Positions 32,087 through 42,014 of a DNA stretch of 64,000 bases are shown here, one piece after another. A model generated the notes under the pieces. It was not told where the DNA came from. It saw only the letters and a list, made by a program, of their open reading frames with translations, and searched no databases. Each line of letters starts with the position of its first letter. Positions within the stretch are counted from its first letter, which is position 1. The translations under genes were made by a program, and so were the position numbers. Location: IMG/VR virus record IMGVR_UViG_3300037486_000467, positions 19,641 through 83,640 of that record, one strand, 5' to 3'. The stretch is from a virus.

Positions 32087-35000
32087 TTATTTGCCAAAAG
32101 TTATTGTTCCATTATCAGTTCCAAAAAAGCGAAATTGAAATGTTCCCTGAGGTAATCCGGTTATAGGCGCAAGTTGTTCATCAGGTTTTCCAGCATTTAA
32201 TTTAGTAAAGGCTTCAGCAGCAGTAGCAAGTTGAGTTGTAGCTGCTGATAATTTAACTAAATTAGCATCTAAAGAATTATATCCTCCAGCAGGACCGCCA
32301 GAAGAAGGCATATTTTTGAAAGCGCCCGAATTGACTAATTTTTCAAGATTTTTAACATCTAATGCTCCCATATTACTAACTAATAATCCTAAATTAGTAG
32401 CAAGATCCCCTAAACTCTTAGATAATTTATCTACTCCGGATAAATTAGTTGAAAAACTGTTAAGTTTTGAAATTACATCGTCAAAACTCTTTAAATTTTG
32501 ATCAATTGTTTTTCTTTTAGCTTTATCTGTTTCGCCGCCGCTTGCTAAATCTACAGAAAACGCTTTATTAATTTCTGTCATAAACATAGATATGCCATTA
32601 GTCAGGCCTTTTACTATTTTATCAATTGGTTTATGAGTTATTTTTCCATTTTCGTCAGTTACTGGAAATCCTGCTGAAGTAATGTCTGCGTATTGCCCTA
32701 ATACTTCTGCAAATTTTAAAATAGGCTCTATTAATCCAGGCTTATCTTGTTTCCACGGCAACTTAAATTTTCCAAATAATCTTGGCGCTTGTTGTCCTAA
32801 AAGAAGTTGCGCTATATTTACAGTAGTATCATTAGATAAAGTTTCTAATGTAGATTGTTGATTTTTAAATTCAGTAAAAAATAATGACAGCGCTTTAACT
32901 ATATGTTCTGCAACAGTTTTTGGAGAAATAGAAGTTCCCTTCTTTATCTTTCCTTTTTCATCAACATCATAAACAGGAATTTTATCTTTTTCTGCAAATA
33001 AAGAAAGCAAATTAGCAAATTTAGTTAATGCGTCTATTATTCCTGGTTTTTCTGCTATACGTATTCCTAAAAATTTACGTGCACTAGTTCCTAACAATAT
33101 TTGAGAAATTTCTCCTATTTTTTTATCAGAAGGTATAACTGCAGTGTTTTTAAACAATGTTGTTAATGTAGTAAAGAATGAAGAAAGCGCAGTAACTATT
33201 TTAGTTGCAGCTCCTATCGGAGAAGCATAGCCTGCTACTTTTGTATTTCCGTTTGCATCTACACCTTCAAAAATAGGTATACTTTGAATCTTTGAAAATT
33301 TTGTAAGTAAATCTGCAAATTTAGATAATGCATCAATTATTCCTGGCTTATCATTTAATTTCCCTTTTCTAACTAAACGCTGTGAAATCTTACTTCCTAA
33401 TAATGATTGCGCAATTCTTTCTACGTTTTCAGTATCAGGCGTATATATTTTAGTAGTTAATTCTCGGAAGAAACCAGAAATTGAATTAGCTATAGTAGTC
33501 GCTATAGTAGCAGGATCTGTATAACTTATTATCTTTGGCTTTCCTTTATCATCAACTTCATAAACTGGCATTTGATTAATTTTTCCATACATTGAAATCA
33601 TTTTTGCAAATTGAGATAATGCATCGACTAATCCTGGATCATCTGGCACGCCTTTTCTAATTAAACGTCTAGATATTTCAGTTCCCAATAATGCATGAGT
33701 AATATTTATTATCTCATAATTAGATGGAATCTTTATACCTTTTAATCCTTGAAAGAATTTAGAAATTGCTGATGTGATATTAAGCGCTATTTTTTCGGGC
33801 TCAACATATTGTTTTATTTTTGTTTTTCCTTCAGCATTAATATCATAAACAGGAATTACAGTAGCTTTAGAAAATGTAGAGAGTAAATCTGCAAATTGAG
33901 ATAATGCATCGACTAATCCTGGATCATCTGGCACACCTTTTCTAATTAAACGTCTAGATATTTTAGTGCCTAATAATGCGTGTGTAATATTTGTTATTTC
34001 AGAATTAGAAGGTAACGCTATGCTTGTTAATCCTGTAAAGAACTTAGAAACAGAATTGCTTATATTTTTTGCAATATCTACGGTGCTAATGTAACTTTTT
34101 ACTACAGGCTTTCCATCTTCTATATTATAAACCGGAAGGTGATCAGCTTTATTAAATATAGAAAGTAGATCTGCAAATTTAGTTAATGCATCAATTAAAC
34201 CAGGATATTCTACTGTTTTTGTTGTACGCATTCCTAAAAATCTTGGACCTTTAACTCCTAATAATGCTTGAGTAATTACCCATATATCATCCATCGAAGT
34301 TAACTTACTTCTTATACCAGATAAACCAGTAAAGAACGATGAAATTGTTGTAGCTATATTAGTTGCTACTGTTCCAGGATCTACATATCCAGATACTTTA
34401 ATATTTCCTTTATCATCAACTGCATAAACAGGAATTTGATTTACTTTTGAAAAGATAGTAAGCATCTCTGCAAATTTAGTTAATGCGTCTATTATTCCGG
34501 GAGTTCCAGTTGAATATACTCTTATTCCCAATAATTTGGGGCCAGCATTACCCATTAATAATTGAGATATAACTGCCATTTTTGCTGCTGAAGGCATAAC
34601 TGTGTTCTTTTCTCCAAATGTTTCTATTAATGATGAAAAGAATGAAGAAACTGTACCAGCTATTGTGCCAGCTATGTATGCAGGAGTAACATATTCAGTT
34701 ATTTTAGCTTCACCATCTACAATTTCGTAAATTGGAAGTTGATTTATTTTTGAATATACAGTAATTAATTCAGTAAATTTAGTTAATGCATCTATTATTC
34801 CTGGAGTTCCAGACGAATGTAACTTTATTCCTAATAGTTTGGGGCCAGCATTACCCATCAATAATTGAGAAACTGCTGCCATTTTTACTGCTGAAGGAAT
34901 TATTTCAGGATTTTTGAATGTTTCAATAAGAGTAGTAAAAAATGATCCTATTGATTTAGCTATATTTGTTCCTGCTGATACAACATCTATTTCTGGGCCA

Positions 35001-38000
35001 AATATGGGATTTCCTTTTGCATCATGTCCAGTAATAGTTTTTACTACACCTGCTTTTGTAAAAGCTTTTAAAGATGTAGCAAACAATATAAGAGCTAAAG
35101 AAACTCCTCCTAGTAATCCTATTGATGCTATTAATATGTCTACATTTTTAATAACTTTTCCAACTTTTCCAAAAAATCCTTCTGGCCTATCTCCCTTTTC
35201 TCCTAATACTCCTATGCTTATTCCACTTATAATACCTTGTAATACACCGCTTAGCAATAATGATATGTTTTCAGTCATAGTATTTACACCATCTTTTCCA
35301 CCCATCTTATTAATGATAGCGCCTATTCCCATTGATACTAGTGCAAATGCGCCAAGAGAGAATGACATTGCAATAAGAACCAATGCGCCTTTTGCTATAG
35401 GTATTGCAGCTAAGCCTAAAGCAGCTAATGTTAATCCTAATAATGCTATTCCTTTGGCTGTTGTTAAAAGCATTTTACCAACGTCAATTTTAAAAACTTT
35501 ATCCAATAATGCATACGTACTACCTAATGCTAATAATCCTCCAGTTAACCATAGTATTCCTTTAGCCATTGGTTTAGCTACTAATGCCCCTAAGAATAAA
35601 GGTATACTAATGATTCCCAATCCAGCAAACAATAGGCCCATTAGCCCAATTGCGCCCATCGAAATTAGCAAAGCTTGTCTGGTTTTTTCTGGACTTCCAG
35701 TCATTATGTTCATTAGCGTATATGATCCTATCATCGCTAGTAAGCCTATTGCTACAATTCCTATTCCTACGCCCATCATTGCTATAGCAGCACTACCTAG
35801 AGCTATTGGTACAGCTAACATACCTATCATAGCAAATCCTCCTGCTAATATTGCAAGAGAACCTACGATAGTTCCCATAACTTGTCTAGGTTCAACTTTA
35901 AATATAGCTGATGCTACATATATTGTAGTGACTAATATAGCTATTGATCCAGCAAATGCTAACATTACTTTAGCAATGCCACTTAATACTTTGCCAATTC
36001 CTATAAAAGCTACTCCTACCGCTGCTATTACTGTTGCACCTGCTAAAAGCACGGGAGCTGCAACGCCTGCTGCCCCAACTACTCCAAGTAAAGCAGTCAA
36101 TCCTACAGTTGTAGCTGTTAATAATCCAGTTGAAGATACTATTCCAAATCTTAATACGCCTTTGGCTAATTTGGGCAATGCTTCTCCAAGAGCAACTAAT
36201 AATCCAGCAGTAATCATTACTTCTGGAGATAATTTAGATAGTTTAGCCAGTCTATCCATAAAGTCTATTATGGAATTTTTAAATGCAGTTGGAATTACTC
36301 CAAAGAATATTAATCCCTTAGATAATTTAGGTAATGCATCTGCAATAATTCCCATAGATTCTGCAACAATTTTTGCAGTTAGTGTAGCAATTTTTCCCTC
36401 ATGTTTAGATAAATCATACAACTTTTTAATAAATGACAATAAAGATGTTTTAAATGCTCCCGGAATTAATCCAAATTTTATGAGTCCACTACTTAATTTA
36501 GGCAACGCTGTAGCAATAATTCCCATAGATTCAGCAGCTATTTTTGATGCATCAGAAGATTTTTTGCCTTTATATTCAGATAAAGATATTAATTCTCTAA
36601 TAAATGATATTAAAGATGTTTTAAATACTTTAGGAATTAATCCAAATTTTAAAACTCCTCCTGCTAAATTTGGTAATACATTTACAATAATGCCCATTGA
36701 TTCGGCTGCTATTTTTGCAGCCTCATTAGATTTTTTGCCTTTATAAGTAGATAAAGATAGTAATTCTTTAATAAATGATATTAGCAATGTTTTAAACATT
36801 TTGGGAATTAACCCAAATTTTATGAGTCCAGCTCCTAAATTTGGTAATGCTCCAGCTATAATACCCATTCCTTCGGCAGCAGTTCTTGCTGCTTTTCCTG
36901 CATCTTTTCCTTTGTGTTCAGATAATGATAATAAATCTTTTACAAAAGTTATTAGTGATGTTTTAAATCCTTTTGGAATTAATCCAAATTTTAAAAGTCC
37001 TCCAGAAAGAGGCCCTAATACTGAAGATAGATTTTTAATTGCTTCAGACGTATCAGTTAAACTTGTTGTAGTTTTTTTATCTACTGAAATAGATTCTACA
37101 TTAGCATTTAGAGCTTTTAAAGATTTTCCAATTAAAGATAATTTCTTTAAATCTTTTGTTACGTCAAAATCTTTAAGTTCAGTGCTAAATTTATTTAAAG
37201 TTTTTATAATAGTAGATAAATTGATAGATAGTTGTTTAGTAGCATCAGTTATATCGACGTCTTTAATAGTAGATAACTCTGTCAAACTCTTTGCAAAATT
37301 AGTAATAGATTTTACAGTTTCTTCGGGAATAGAATCTACACCAGAAATTTGATTTACTAATTTAGATACAGAATCTCCAATTATCGCTAAAGTTTTTTCT
37401 AATTCTTTGGCTGCATCAGCAGATTTTAATTTTCCGGAAGATAAGTTAAATAATTCTTTAATAAATTCAGAAATTTGTTTTGGCTTTTCAGCAGCTATAT
37501 TAAATTCAGATATCTTTGTAAAGAATTTTGATAAAGAATCACCAACTTCATTTATAGATTCTACTGTGGTTTTGGTAGTTTCTATAAATTTTGTATCTTT
37601 AAATATGGGTAATGAAAATAAATCTTGAATGAAACTATTTAAAGATTTTTTGGTTTTATCTGAAATTGAGTCAAATGAAGATAATTTTGTAAAAAATTCT
37701 GATAAAGAAGAGCCCATTACAGTTATAGATTGTATCATTTCTGTTGGAACTGATTTAATTCCAGAAATAACATCTATTAATTTTGTAATAGAAGTTCCTA
37801 TAATTATTAAACTTTTATCTATTTCATTTGCAATTTCAGTTGATTTATTTTTTGTAAATGAAGATAGAGAAAACAATTCTTTAATAAATTCAGATATCTT
37901 TTTTGATTTATCAGCAATTATTTCTACACTATTTATTTTTGTAAAAAAGCCTGATAGAGAATCTCCAACAACATTCATAGATTCTAATGTAGTTTTAGCA

Positions 38001-41000
38001 GTTTCTATAAGTTTCGTATCTTTAAATATAGATAATGAGAAAAACTCGTTAATGAAATCAGAAATTTGTTTTTTAGATTTGTCAGAAACACTAAACGTAG
38101 ATATCTTTCCAAAAAACTCTGATAAATAATTACCAATTATTGCTACAGATTCTCCAGTTGCTTTAACTACTTCTGCGAATTTTACATCTTTGAATATAGA
38201 TAATGAAAAGAAATCTTGTATAAAATTCTTTAACGATTCTTTAGATTTATCAGAGATAAGTTCAAACTTTTTAATAGTTTGCAGTAATGATGGAAATGAA
38301 TCTCCTATTACTTTTAATGTTTCTGATAAATTTTTTGCATTATCAATAGTTTTAGTATCTTGGAATACAGATAAAATATTTTGTATAAATTGTTTGATTG
38401 ACTTTCCTGATTTAGAAATAGCTTCAAATTTAGCAGTTTGGCCAGAAAATGATATTAATGAGTTTCCAATTATAGATAAAGATTTTTCTAATTGTTTAGC
38501 ACTATCAACTGACTTAAGATTATTAAATAAAGATGAAAATAAACTTTCAATAAAATTTATAGTAGATGTTGCAGAAGTATAAATATTTTCTGGAACAACA
38601 CCAATCTTTAATAATTTTCCTGTAAATGTAGATAACATATTTACTATAATAGATAAATTTTTATCTAAATCTTTTACACTACCAAGAGATTTAACATCTT
38701 TGAATATAGATAACGAAAATAAATCTTGTACAAAGGCTGCCGTAGATTTAGCAGATTTATATATTGCATCAGGTATTACTTTAAATTTTCCTAATTTTTC
38801 TGTAAATGCCGATAACATATTTACTATAATAGATAAATTTTTATCTAAATCTTTTACATCATCAAAAGATTTAATATTATCAAATAAAGATAATGAAAAT
38901 AAATCTTGTATAAAATCTACTGTAGTTTTAGCAGATCTATAAACTGGTTCGGGTATTATTTTAAATTTTCCTAATTTTTCTGTAAATGCAGATAATGTAT
39001 ATCCTATAATAGATAAAGATTTTTCTAATTGTTTTATGTTATCAAGAGATTTAATATTATTGAATATAGATAATGAAAATAAATCTTGTATAAAATCTAC
39101 TGTAGTTTTAGCAGATCTATAAACATTTTCTGGAATTGCGCCAATTTTTGGTAATTTTTCTGTAAATGACAATAAAGAATTAACTATGATATATAATGAT
39201 TTATCTAATTCTTTTAAAAGATTCGGAGATTTAAATTTATCAAACAAAGATAAAGAAAATATATCTTGCATAAAATTAAGAGCAGTTTTTGCAGAAGAGT
39301 ATATATTTTCAGGAACTGAACCTATTTTGGCTAATTTTCCAGTAAATGTTAATAACGAATCTATTATAATCAATAGAGATTTTTCAAATTCTTTTAAAGT
39401 ATTAATAGATTTAATATTATTAAATAGAGATAATGAAAATAAATCTTGTATAAAATCTACTGTAGTTTTAGCAGATGCATATGTGTATTCTGGTATTGCA
39501 TTTAATTTCATCAATTTTCCTGTAAATGTCAATAGCAAATCACCCACAATTGATAATGATTTATCTAATTGTTTTATTATATCTGCTGATTTAAATTTAT
39601 CGAATAATGATAATGAGAATATATCTTCTATAAAATTCAGTGTGGTTTTTGCAGAAGCGTAAATATTGTCAGATATGTTACCTATTTTTGGTAATTTTCC
39701 TGTAAAAGATATTAACGAATCTACTATAGTTGATAATGATTTATCTAATTGCTTTATTGTATTAATAGATGTAGTTTTGTCAAACATAGATAGAGAAAAT
39801 AAATCTTGAATAAAATCTACTGTAGTTTTTGCAGATTTGTAAACATTTTCGGGTATAATATTTAATTTTATTAATTTATTAGTAAATACTGAAATTGAAT
39901 CTATAATAACAGACAATGATTTATCTAATTGTTTTATTATATCTACTGATTTAAATTTATCAAATAAAGATAATGAAAAAATGTCTTGTATAAAATTTAA
40001 TATAGTTTTTGCTGAAGCATAAATACCTTCTGGAATTGAACCAATTTTAGATATTTTTCCGGTAAATGATGTCAATATATTTAATATAGCAAACAACGAT
40101 TTATCTGTCTGCTTTATATTATCAATTGATTTATTAGTATTAAACATAGACATAGAAAATAAATCTTCTATGAAATTTGCAGTAGTTTTTACAGCTTTAT
40201 ATGTTATAGCAGGCAATATATCAAATTTTGCTATTCTTTCAGTAAATTGTAATAAAGTATCTGTAATTATATTTAATTCTTTAGATAAATTTTTTGGAGT
40301 TACGCCTAGCTTTTCATTTTTAAATAGAGATAGAGAGAATAAATCTTGAATAAACCCAACAACAGTTTTTGCAGAATTAAAGACTGCTTCTGGTACTAAA
40401 TCAATTTGAGTTAGATTTTTAGCAAATAATAATAATGAATCACTAATAATGAATAATGATTTATTTAGTTGTTTGGCATCATTTAATTTAATATTTTTAA
40501 ATATTGACAATGTAAATAAAGATTCAATAAAATCTATTGTAGTTTTCGCAGATTTATAAATATCTGGAGAAATTGAACTAAATGATGATAATTTTTCAGT
40601 CAATTGAAATAATACATTTCCAAGTTCATCAAAAGCGCTTGATATTTTTTTTGCAACTTCGATAATATTTTTATCTTTAAATAATGATAAAGAAAAAAGT
40701 TCTTTTATGAAATCTGTTGTAGTTTTTTTAATATTTTTTGTTGTTAATTCAAATTCAACTAACTTTTTAGCAAATGTAGGTAATGAATCGCCTACAATAA
40801 GTAAAGAACTCTCTAATTGTTTAGCTGCAGTAATAGAACTTGCTTTATCAAAAATTGATAGAGAAAATAAATTTTGAATAAAATCTATAAAAGAAACTTT
40901 GGCCTTATTGGGAATAGAATCTATTATCGTTATTCCATTAGTTAATTTAGATAATGAATTACCTATAATTTCTATCGCTTCTGCTGTAGTTTTTGCTGCT

Positions 41001-41707
41001 AGAGTAGAACTCATATTTTTAAATACAGACAAAGATAATAAATCATTAATAAAATTTAGAGTAGTTATTTTTGATTTATCTGGCACCAAAGAAAATTTAA
41101 TTATTCCACCAGATAAATTGATTAAAGAACTTCCAATAATAGCTAATGCATTAGATATAATTTCTGCAGTTTGTGTAGTTTTAAGATTTTTAAACACAGA
41201 TAAAGAAAATAAGTCTTTAATAAAACCTATTAGCGATGTTTTTGATTTATCTGAAACTTTTCCAAATTTTATTATACCTAAAGATAATTCAGATAATGAA
41301 TTAACAATAATAGCTATAGCTTCTGCTGCAGTTTTAGCCGCATCAGTAGATTTTATATCTTTAAACACAGATTGTGATAACAAATCATGAATAAAATTTA
41401 CAATTGATTGTTTTAATGTTTTTGGAACTGCAGCAAATGCAGAAATACTTTTTGTTAATTCTGGCAAAGATGCTGATAAAATTTTAAGAGATTCTGCGGT
41501 ATCTTTTATTTGACCAGTTGTTTTTTTATCAGTCGCAAATTTATCGAGATCTAATCCTAAGCCTTTGGTTTTACGCTTTGCATCAGCTGTTTCTACATCA
41601 ACTGCTCCAGCAGATTTAATACTTTGCTGTACATTTTCTAATTTTGTATCTATTTTCCCAAGTACGCCTAAAATATCTTTTAATAACTCCGGAGAAGTCT
41701 TCATCAA
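32087..41707 (-). CDS. Tail tape measure protein
   Basis: This 3,206-residue protein lies directly after the gp26-like and chaperone-like genes, the usual place for a tape measure. Residues about 60-1820 are some 27 imperfect repeats of about 60 residues with a core like 'VDFIQDLFSLSLFD'. A hydrophobic stretch (about 1860-2200, 'LLTATTVGLTALLGVVGAAG') is followed by eight repeats of about 100 residues ('GIIDALTKFAELLTIFSK...VPVY...'). At roughly 0.15 nm per residue the tail would be near 480 nm if the whole protein is helical and extended. It has its own late-type promoter. Confidence 0.9.
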   Translation of the reverse strand: MMKTSPELLKDILGVLGKIDTKLENVQQSIKSAGAVDVETADAKRKTKGLGLDLDKFATDKKTTGQIKDTAESLKILSASLPELTKSISAFAAVPKTLKQSIVNFIHDLLSQSVFKDIKSTDAAKTAAEAIAIIVNSLSELSLGIIKFGKVSDKSKTSLIGFIKDLFSLSVFKNLKTTQTAEIISNALAIIGSSLINLSGGIIKFSLVPDKSKITTLNFINDLLSLSVFKNMSSTLAAKTTAEAIEIIGNSLSKLTNGITIIDSIPNKAKVSFIDFIQNLFSLSIFDKASSITAAKQLESSLLIVGDSLPTFAKKLVEFELTTKNIKKTTTDFIKELFSLSLFKDKNIIEVAKKISSAFDELGNVLFQLTEKLSSFSSISPDIYKSAKTTIDFIESLFTLSIFKNIKLNDAKQLNKSLFIISDSLLLFAKNLTQIDLVPEAVFNSAKTVVGFIQDLFSLSLFKNEKLGVTPKNLSKELNIITDTLLQFTERIAKFDILPAITYKAVKTTANFIEDLFSMSMFNTNKSIDNIKQTDKSLFAILNILTSFTGKISKIGSIPEGIYASAKTILNFIQDIFSLSLFDKFKSVDIIKQLDKSLSVIIDSISVFTNKLIKLNIIPENVYKSAKTTVDFIQDLFSLSMFDKTTSINTIKQLDKSLSTIVDSLISFTGKLPKIGNISDNIYASAKTTLNFIEDIFSLSLFDKFKSADIIKQLDKSLSIVGDLLLTFTGKLMKLNAIPEYTYASAKTTVDFIQDLFSLSLFNNIKSINTLKEFEKSLLIIIDSLLTFTGKLAKIGSVPENIYSSAKTALNFMQDIFSLSLFDKFKSPNLLKELDKSLYIIVNSLLSFTEKLPKIGAIPENVYRSAKTTVDFIQDLFSLSIFNNIKSLDNIKQLEKSLSIIGYTLSAFTEKLGKFKIIPEPVYRSAKTTVDFIQDLFSLSLFDNIKSFDDVKDLDKNLSIIVNMLSAFTEKLGKFKVIPDAIYKSAKSTAAFVQDLFSLSIFKDVKSLGSVKDLDKNLSIIVNMLSTFTGKLLKIGVVPENIYTSATSTINFIESLFSSLFNNLKSVDSAKQLEKSLSIIGNSLISFSGQTAKFEAISKSGKSIKQFIQNILSVFQDTKTIDNAKNLSETLKVIGDSFPSLLQTIKKFELISDKSKESLKNFIQDFFSLSIFKDVKFAEVVKATGESVAIIGNYLSEFFGKISTFSVSDKSKKQISDFINEFFSLSIFKDTKLIETAKTTLESMNVVGDSLSGFFTKINSVEIIADKSKKISEFIKELFSLSSFTKNKSTEIANEIDKSLIIIGTSITKLIDVISGIKSVPTEMIQSITVMGSSLSEFFTKLSSFDSISDKTKKSLNSFIQDLFSLPIFKDTKFIETTKTTVESINEVGDSLSKFFTKISEFNIAAEKPKQISEFIKELFNLSSGKLKSADAAKELEKTLAIIGDSVSKLVNQISGVDSIPEETVKSITNFAKSLTELSTIKDVDITDATKQLSINLSTIIKTLNKFSTELKDFDVTKDLKKLSLIGKSLKALNANVESISVDKKTTTSLTDTSEAIKNLSSVLGPLSGGLLKFGLIPKGFKTSLITFVKDLLSLSEHKGKDAGKAARTAAEGMGIIAGALPNLGAGLIKFGLIPKMFKTLLISFIKELLSLSTYKGKKSNEAAKIAAESMGIIVNVLPNLAGGVLKFGLIPKVFKTSLISFIRELISLSEYKGKKSSDASKIAAESMGIIATALPKLSSGLIKFGLIPGAFKTSLLSFIKKLYDLSKHEGKIATLTAKIVAESMGIIADALPKLSKGLIFFGVIPTAFKNSIIDFMDRLAKLSKLSPEVMITAGLLVALGEALPKLAKGVLRFGIVSSTGLLTATTVGLTALLGVVGAAGVAAPVLLAGATVIAAVGVAFIGIGKVLSGIAKVMLAFAGSIAILVTTIYVASAIFKVEPRQVMGTIVGSLAILAGGFAMIGMLAVPIALGSAAIAMMGVGIGIVAIGLLAMIGSYTLMNIMTGSPEKTRQALLISMGAIGLMGLLFAGLGIISIPLFLGALVAKPMAKGILWLTGGLLALGSTYALLDKVFKIDVGKMLLTTAKGIALLGLTLAALGLAAIPIAKGALVLIAMSFSLGAFALVSMGIGAIINKMGGKDGVNTMTENISLLLSGVLQGIISGISIGVLGEKGDRPEGFFGKVGKVIKNVDILIASIGLLGGVSLALILFATSLKAFTKAGVVKTITGHDAKGNPIFGPEIDVVSAGTNIAKSIGSFFTTLIETFKNPEIIPSAVKMAAVSQLLMGNAGPKLLGIKLHSSGTPGIIDALTKFTELITVYSKINQLPIYEIVDGEAKITEYVTPAYIAGTIAGTVSSFFSSLIETFGEKNTVMPSAAKMAVISQLLMGNAGPKLLGIRVYSTGTPGIIDALTKFAEMLTIFSKVNQIPVYAVDDKGNIKVSGYVDPGTVATNIATTISSFFTGLSGIRSKLTSMDDIWVITQALLGVKGPRFLGMRTTKTVEYPGLIDALTKFADLLSIFNKADHLPVYNIEDGKPVVKSYISTVDIAKNISNSVSKFFTGLTSIALPSNSEITNITHALLGTKISRRLIRKGVPDDPGLVDALSQFADLLSTFSKATVIPVYDINAEGKTKIKQYVEPEKIALNITSAISKFFQGLKGIKIPSNYEIINITHALLGTEISRRLIRKGVPDDPGLVDALSQFAKMISMYGKINQMPVYEVDDKGKPKIISYTDPATIATTIANSISGFFRELTTKIYTPDTENVERIAQSLLGSKISQRLVRKGKLNDKPGIIDALSKFADLLTKFSKIQSIPIFEGVDANGNTKVAGYASPIGAATKIVTALSSFFTTLTTLFKNTAVIPSDKKIGEISQILLGTSARKFLGIRIAEKPGIIDALTKFANLLSLFAEKDKIPVYDVDEKGKIKKGTSISPKTVAEHIVKALSLFFTEFKNQQSTLETLSNDTTVNIAQLLLGQQAPRLFGKFKLPWKQDKPGLIEPILKFAEVLGQYADITSAGFPVTDENGKITHKPIDKIVKGLTNGISMFMTEINKAFSVDLASGGETDKAKRKTIDQNLKSFDDVISKLNSFSTNLSGVDKLSKSLGDLATNLGLLVSNMGALDVKNLEKLVNSGAFKNMPSSGGPAGGYNSLDANLVKLSAATTQLATAAEAFTKLNAGKPDEQLAPITGLPQGTFQFRFFGTDNGTITFGK
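32680..34980 (-). repeat. C-terminal tape-measure repeats (about 8 copies)
   Basis: Each copy reads G-[IL]-[IV]-D-A-L-[TS]-x-F-[AT] near its start, then an IPVY-type strand, then 'ISSFFTGL'. The copies are about 300 bases long. The class is distinct from the N-terminal repeats. Confidence 0.75.
36240..41500 (-). repeat. N-terminal tape-measure repeats (about 27 copies)
   Basis: Period is about 180-200 bases; the conserved core reads F-I-[QK]-[DE]-L-F-S-L-S-[LI]-F, followed by an A-K-x-L/I-[DE]-K-S-L segment. Adjacent copies around 38,700-39,900 are the most alike, suggesting recent tandem duplication. Confidence 0.8.
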
Positions 41708-41718
41708 TATAATGTAAA

Positions 41719-41731
41719 TTTATTTTATATA
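41719..41731 (-). promoter_or_regulatory. Late-promoter-like element TATATAAAATAAA
   Basis: An exact copy on the - strand, preceded by GAGA, lies 11 bases before the tape-measure start. It follows the terminator at 41748-41767, so the tape measure is probably transcribed separately. Confidence 0.55.
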
Positions 41732-41747
41732 TCTCTACAAAATAAAA

Positions 41748-41767
41748 AAAGACTCTTTCGAGTCTTT
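41748..41767 (-). terminator. Rho-independent terminator (leftward)
   Basis: AAAGACTC / GAGTCTTT with a four-base loop is followed, on the - strand, by TTTTTTTATT. It overlaps the stop of the chaperone-like gene. Confidence 0.8.
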
Positions 41768-42014
41768 AGTATTTAGGCATTTGAAATTTTGGCATTTCAA
41801 ATTTTGGTTGTTTAAAGTCTCCCATATTTGGAGGCTTAAATGATTTATCAGTAGCTTTTTGTTGTTTCTCGTATTCTTTATTTTCTTTTTGCACGTGCTC
41901 TTCATATTCTTTTATAAGATATTGAATTCTATAGAATTCTAATCTTTCAAGTTCTGACGGAGGAATATGTAGTTTAAACGCAAAAATAAATTCAATCTTA
42001 TTCCAATTGTCCAA
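41766..42014 (-). CDS. Small tail-assembly chaperone-like protein
   Basis: This 82-residue protein starts at TTG, 17 bases before the stop of the upstream gene and in the +1 frame relative to it. The helical N-terminus 'WNKIEFIFAFKLHIPPSELERLEFYRIQYLIKEYEEHVQKEN' and a Lys/Pro/Met-rich tail ('FKQPKFEMPKFQMPKY') fit small proteins encoded between the gp26-type protein and the tape measure (T4 gp51-like position). Whether it is a separate product or is also made by frameshifting is open; the +1 frame is open upstream of the TTG. Confidence 0.55.
   Translation of the reverse strand: MDNWNKIEFIFAFKLHIPPSELERLEFYRIQYLIKEYEEHVQKENKEYEKQQKATDKSFKPPNMGDFKQPKFEMPKFQMPKY

Noticed and set aside
34914-37352. 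Long rightward frames (610 and 183 residues) opposite the tape measure
   Set aside because: They are mirror frames of the repeated tape-measure gene, have repetitive low-complexity translations, no plausible starts and no family features.
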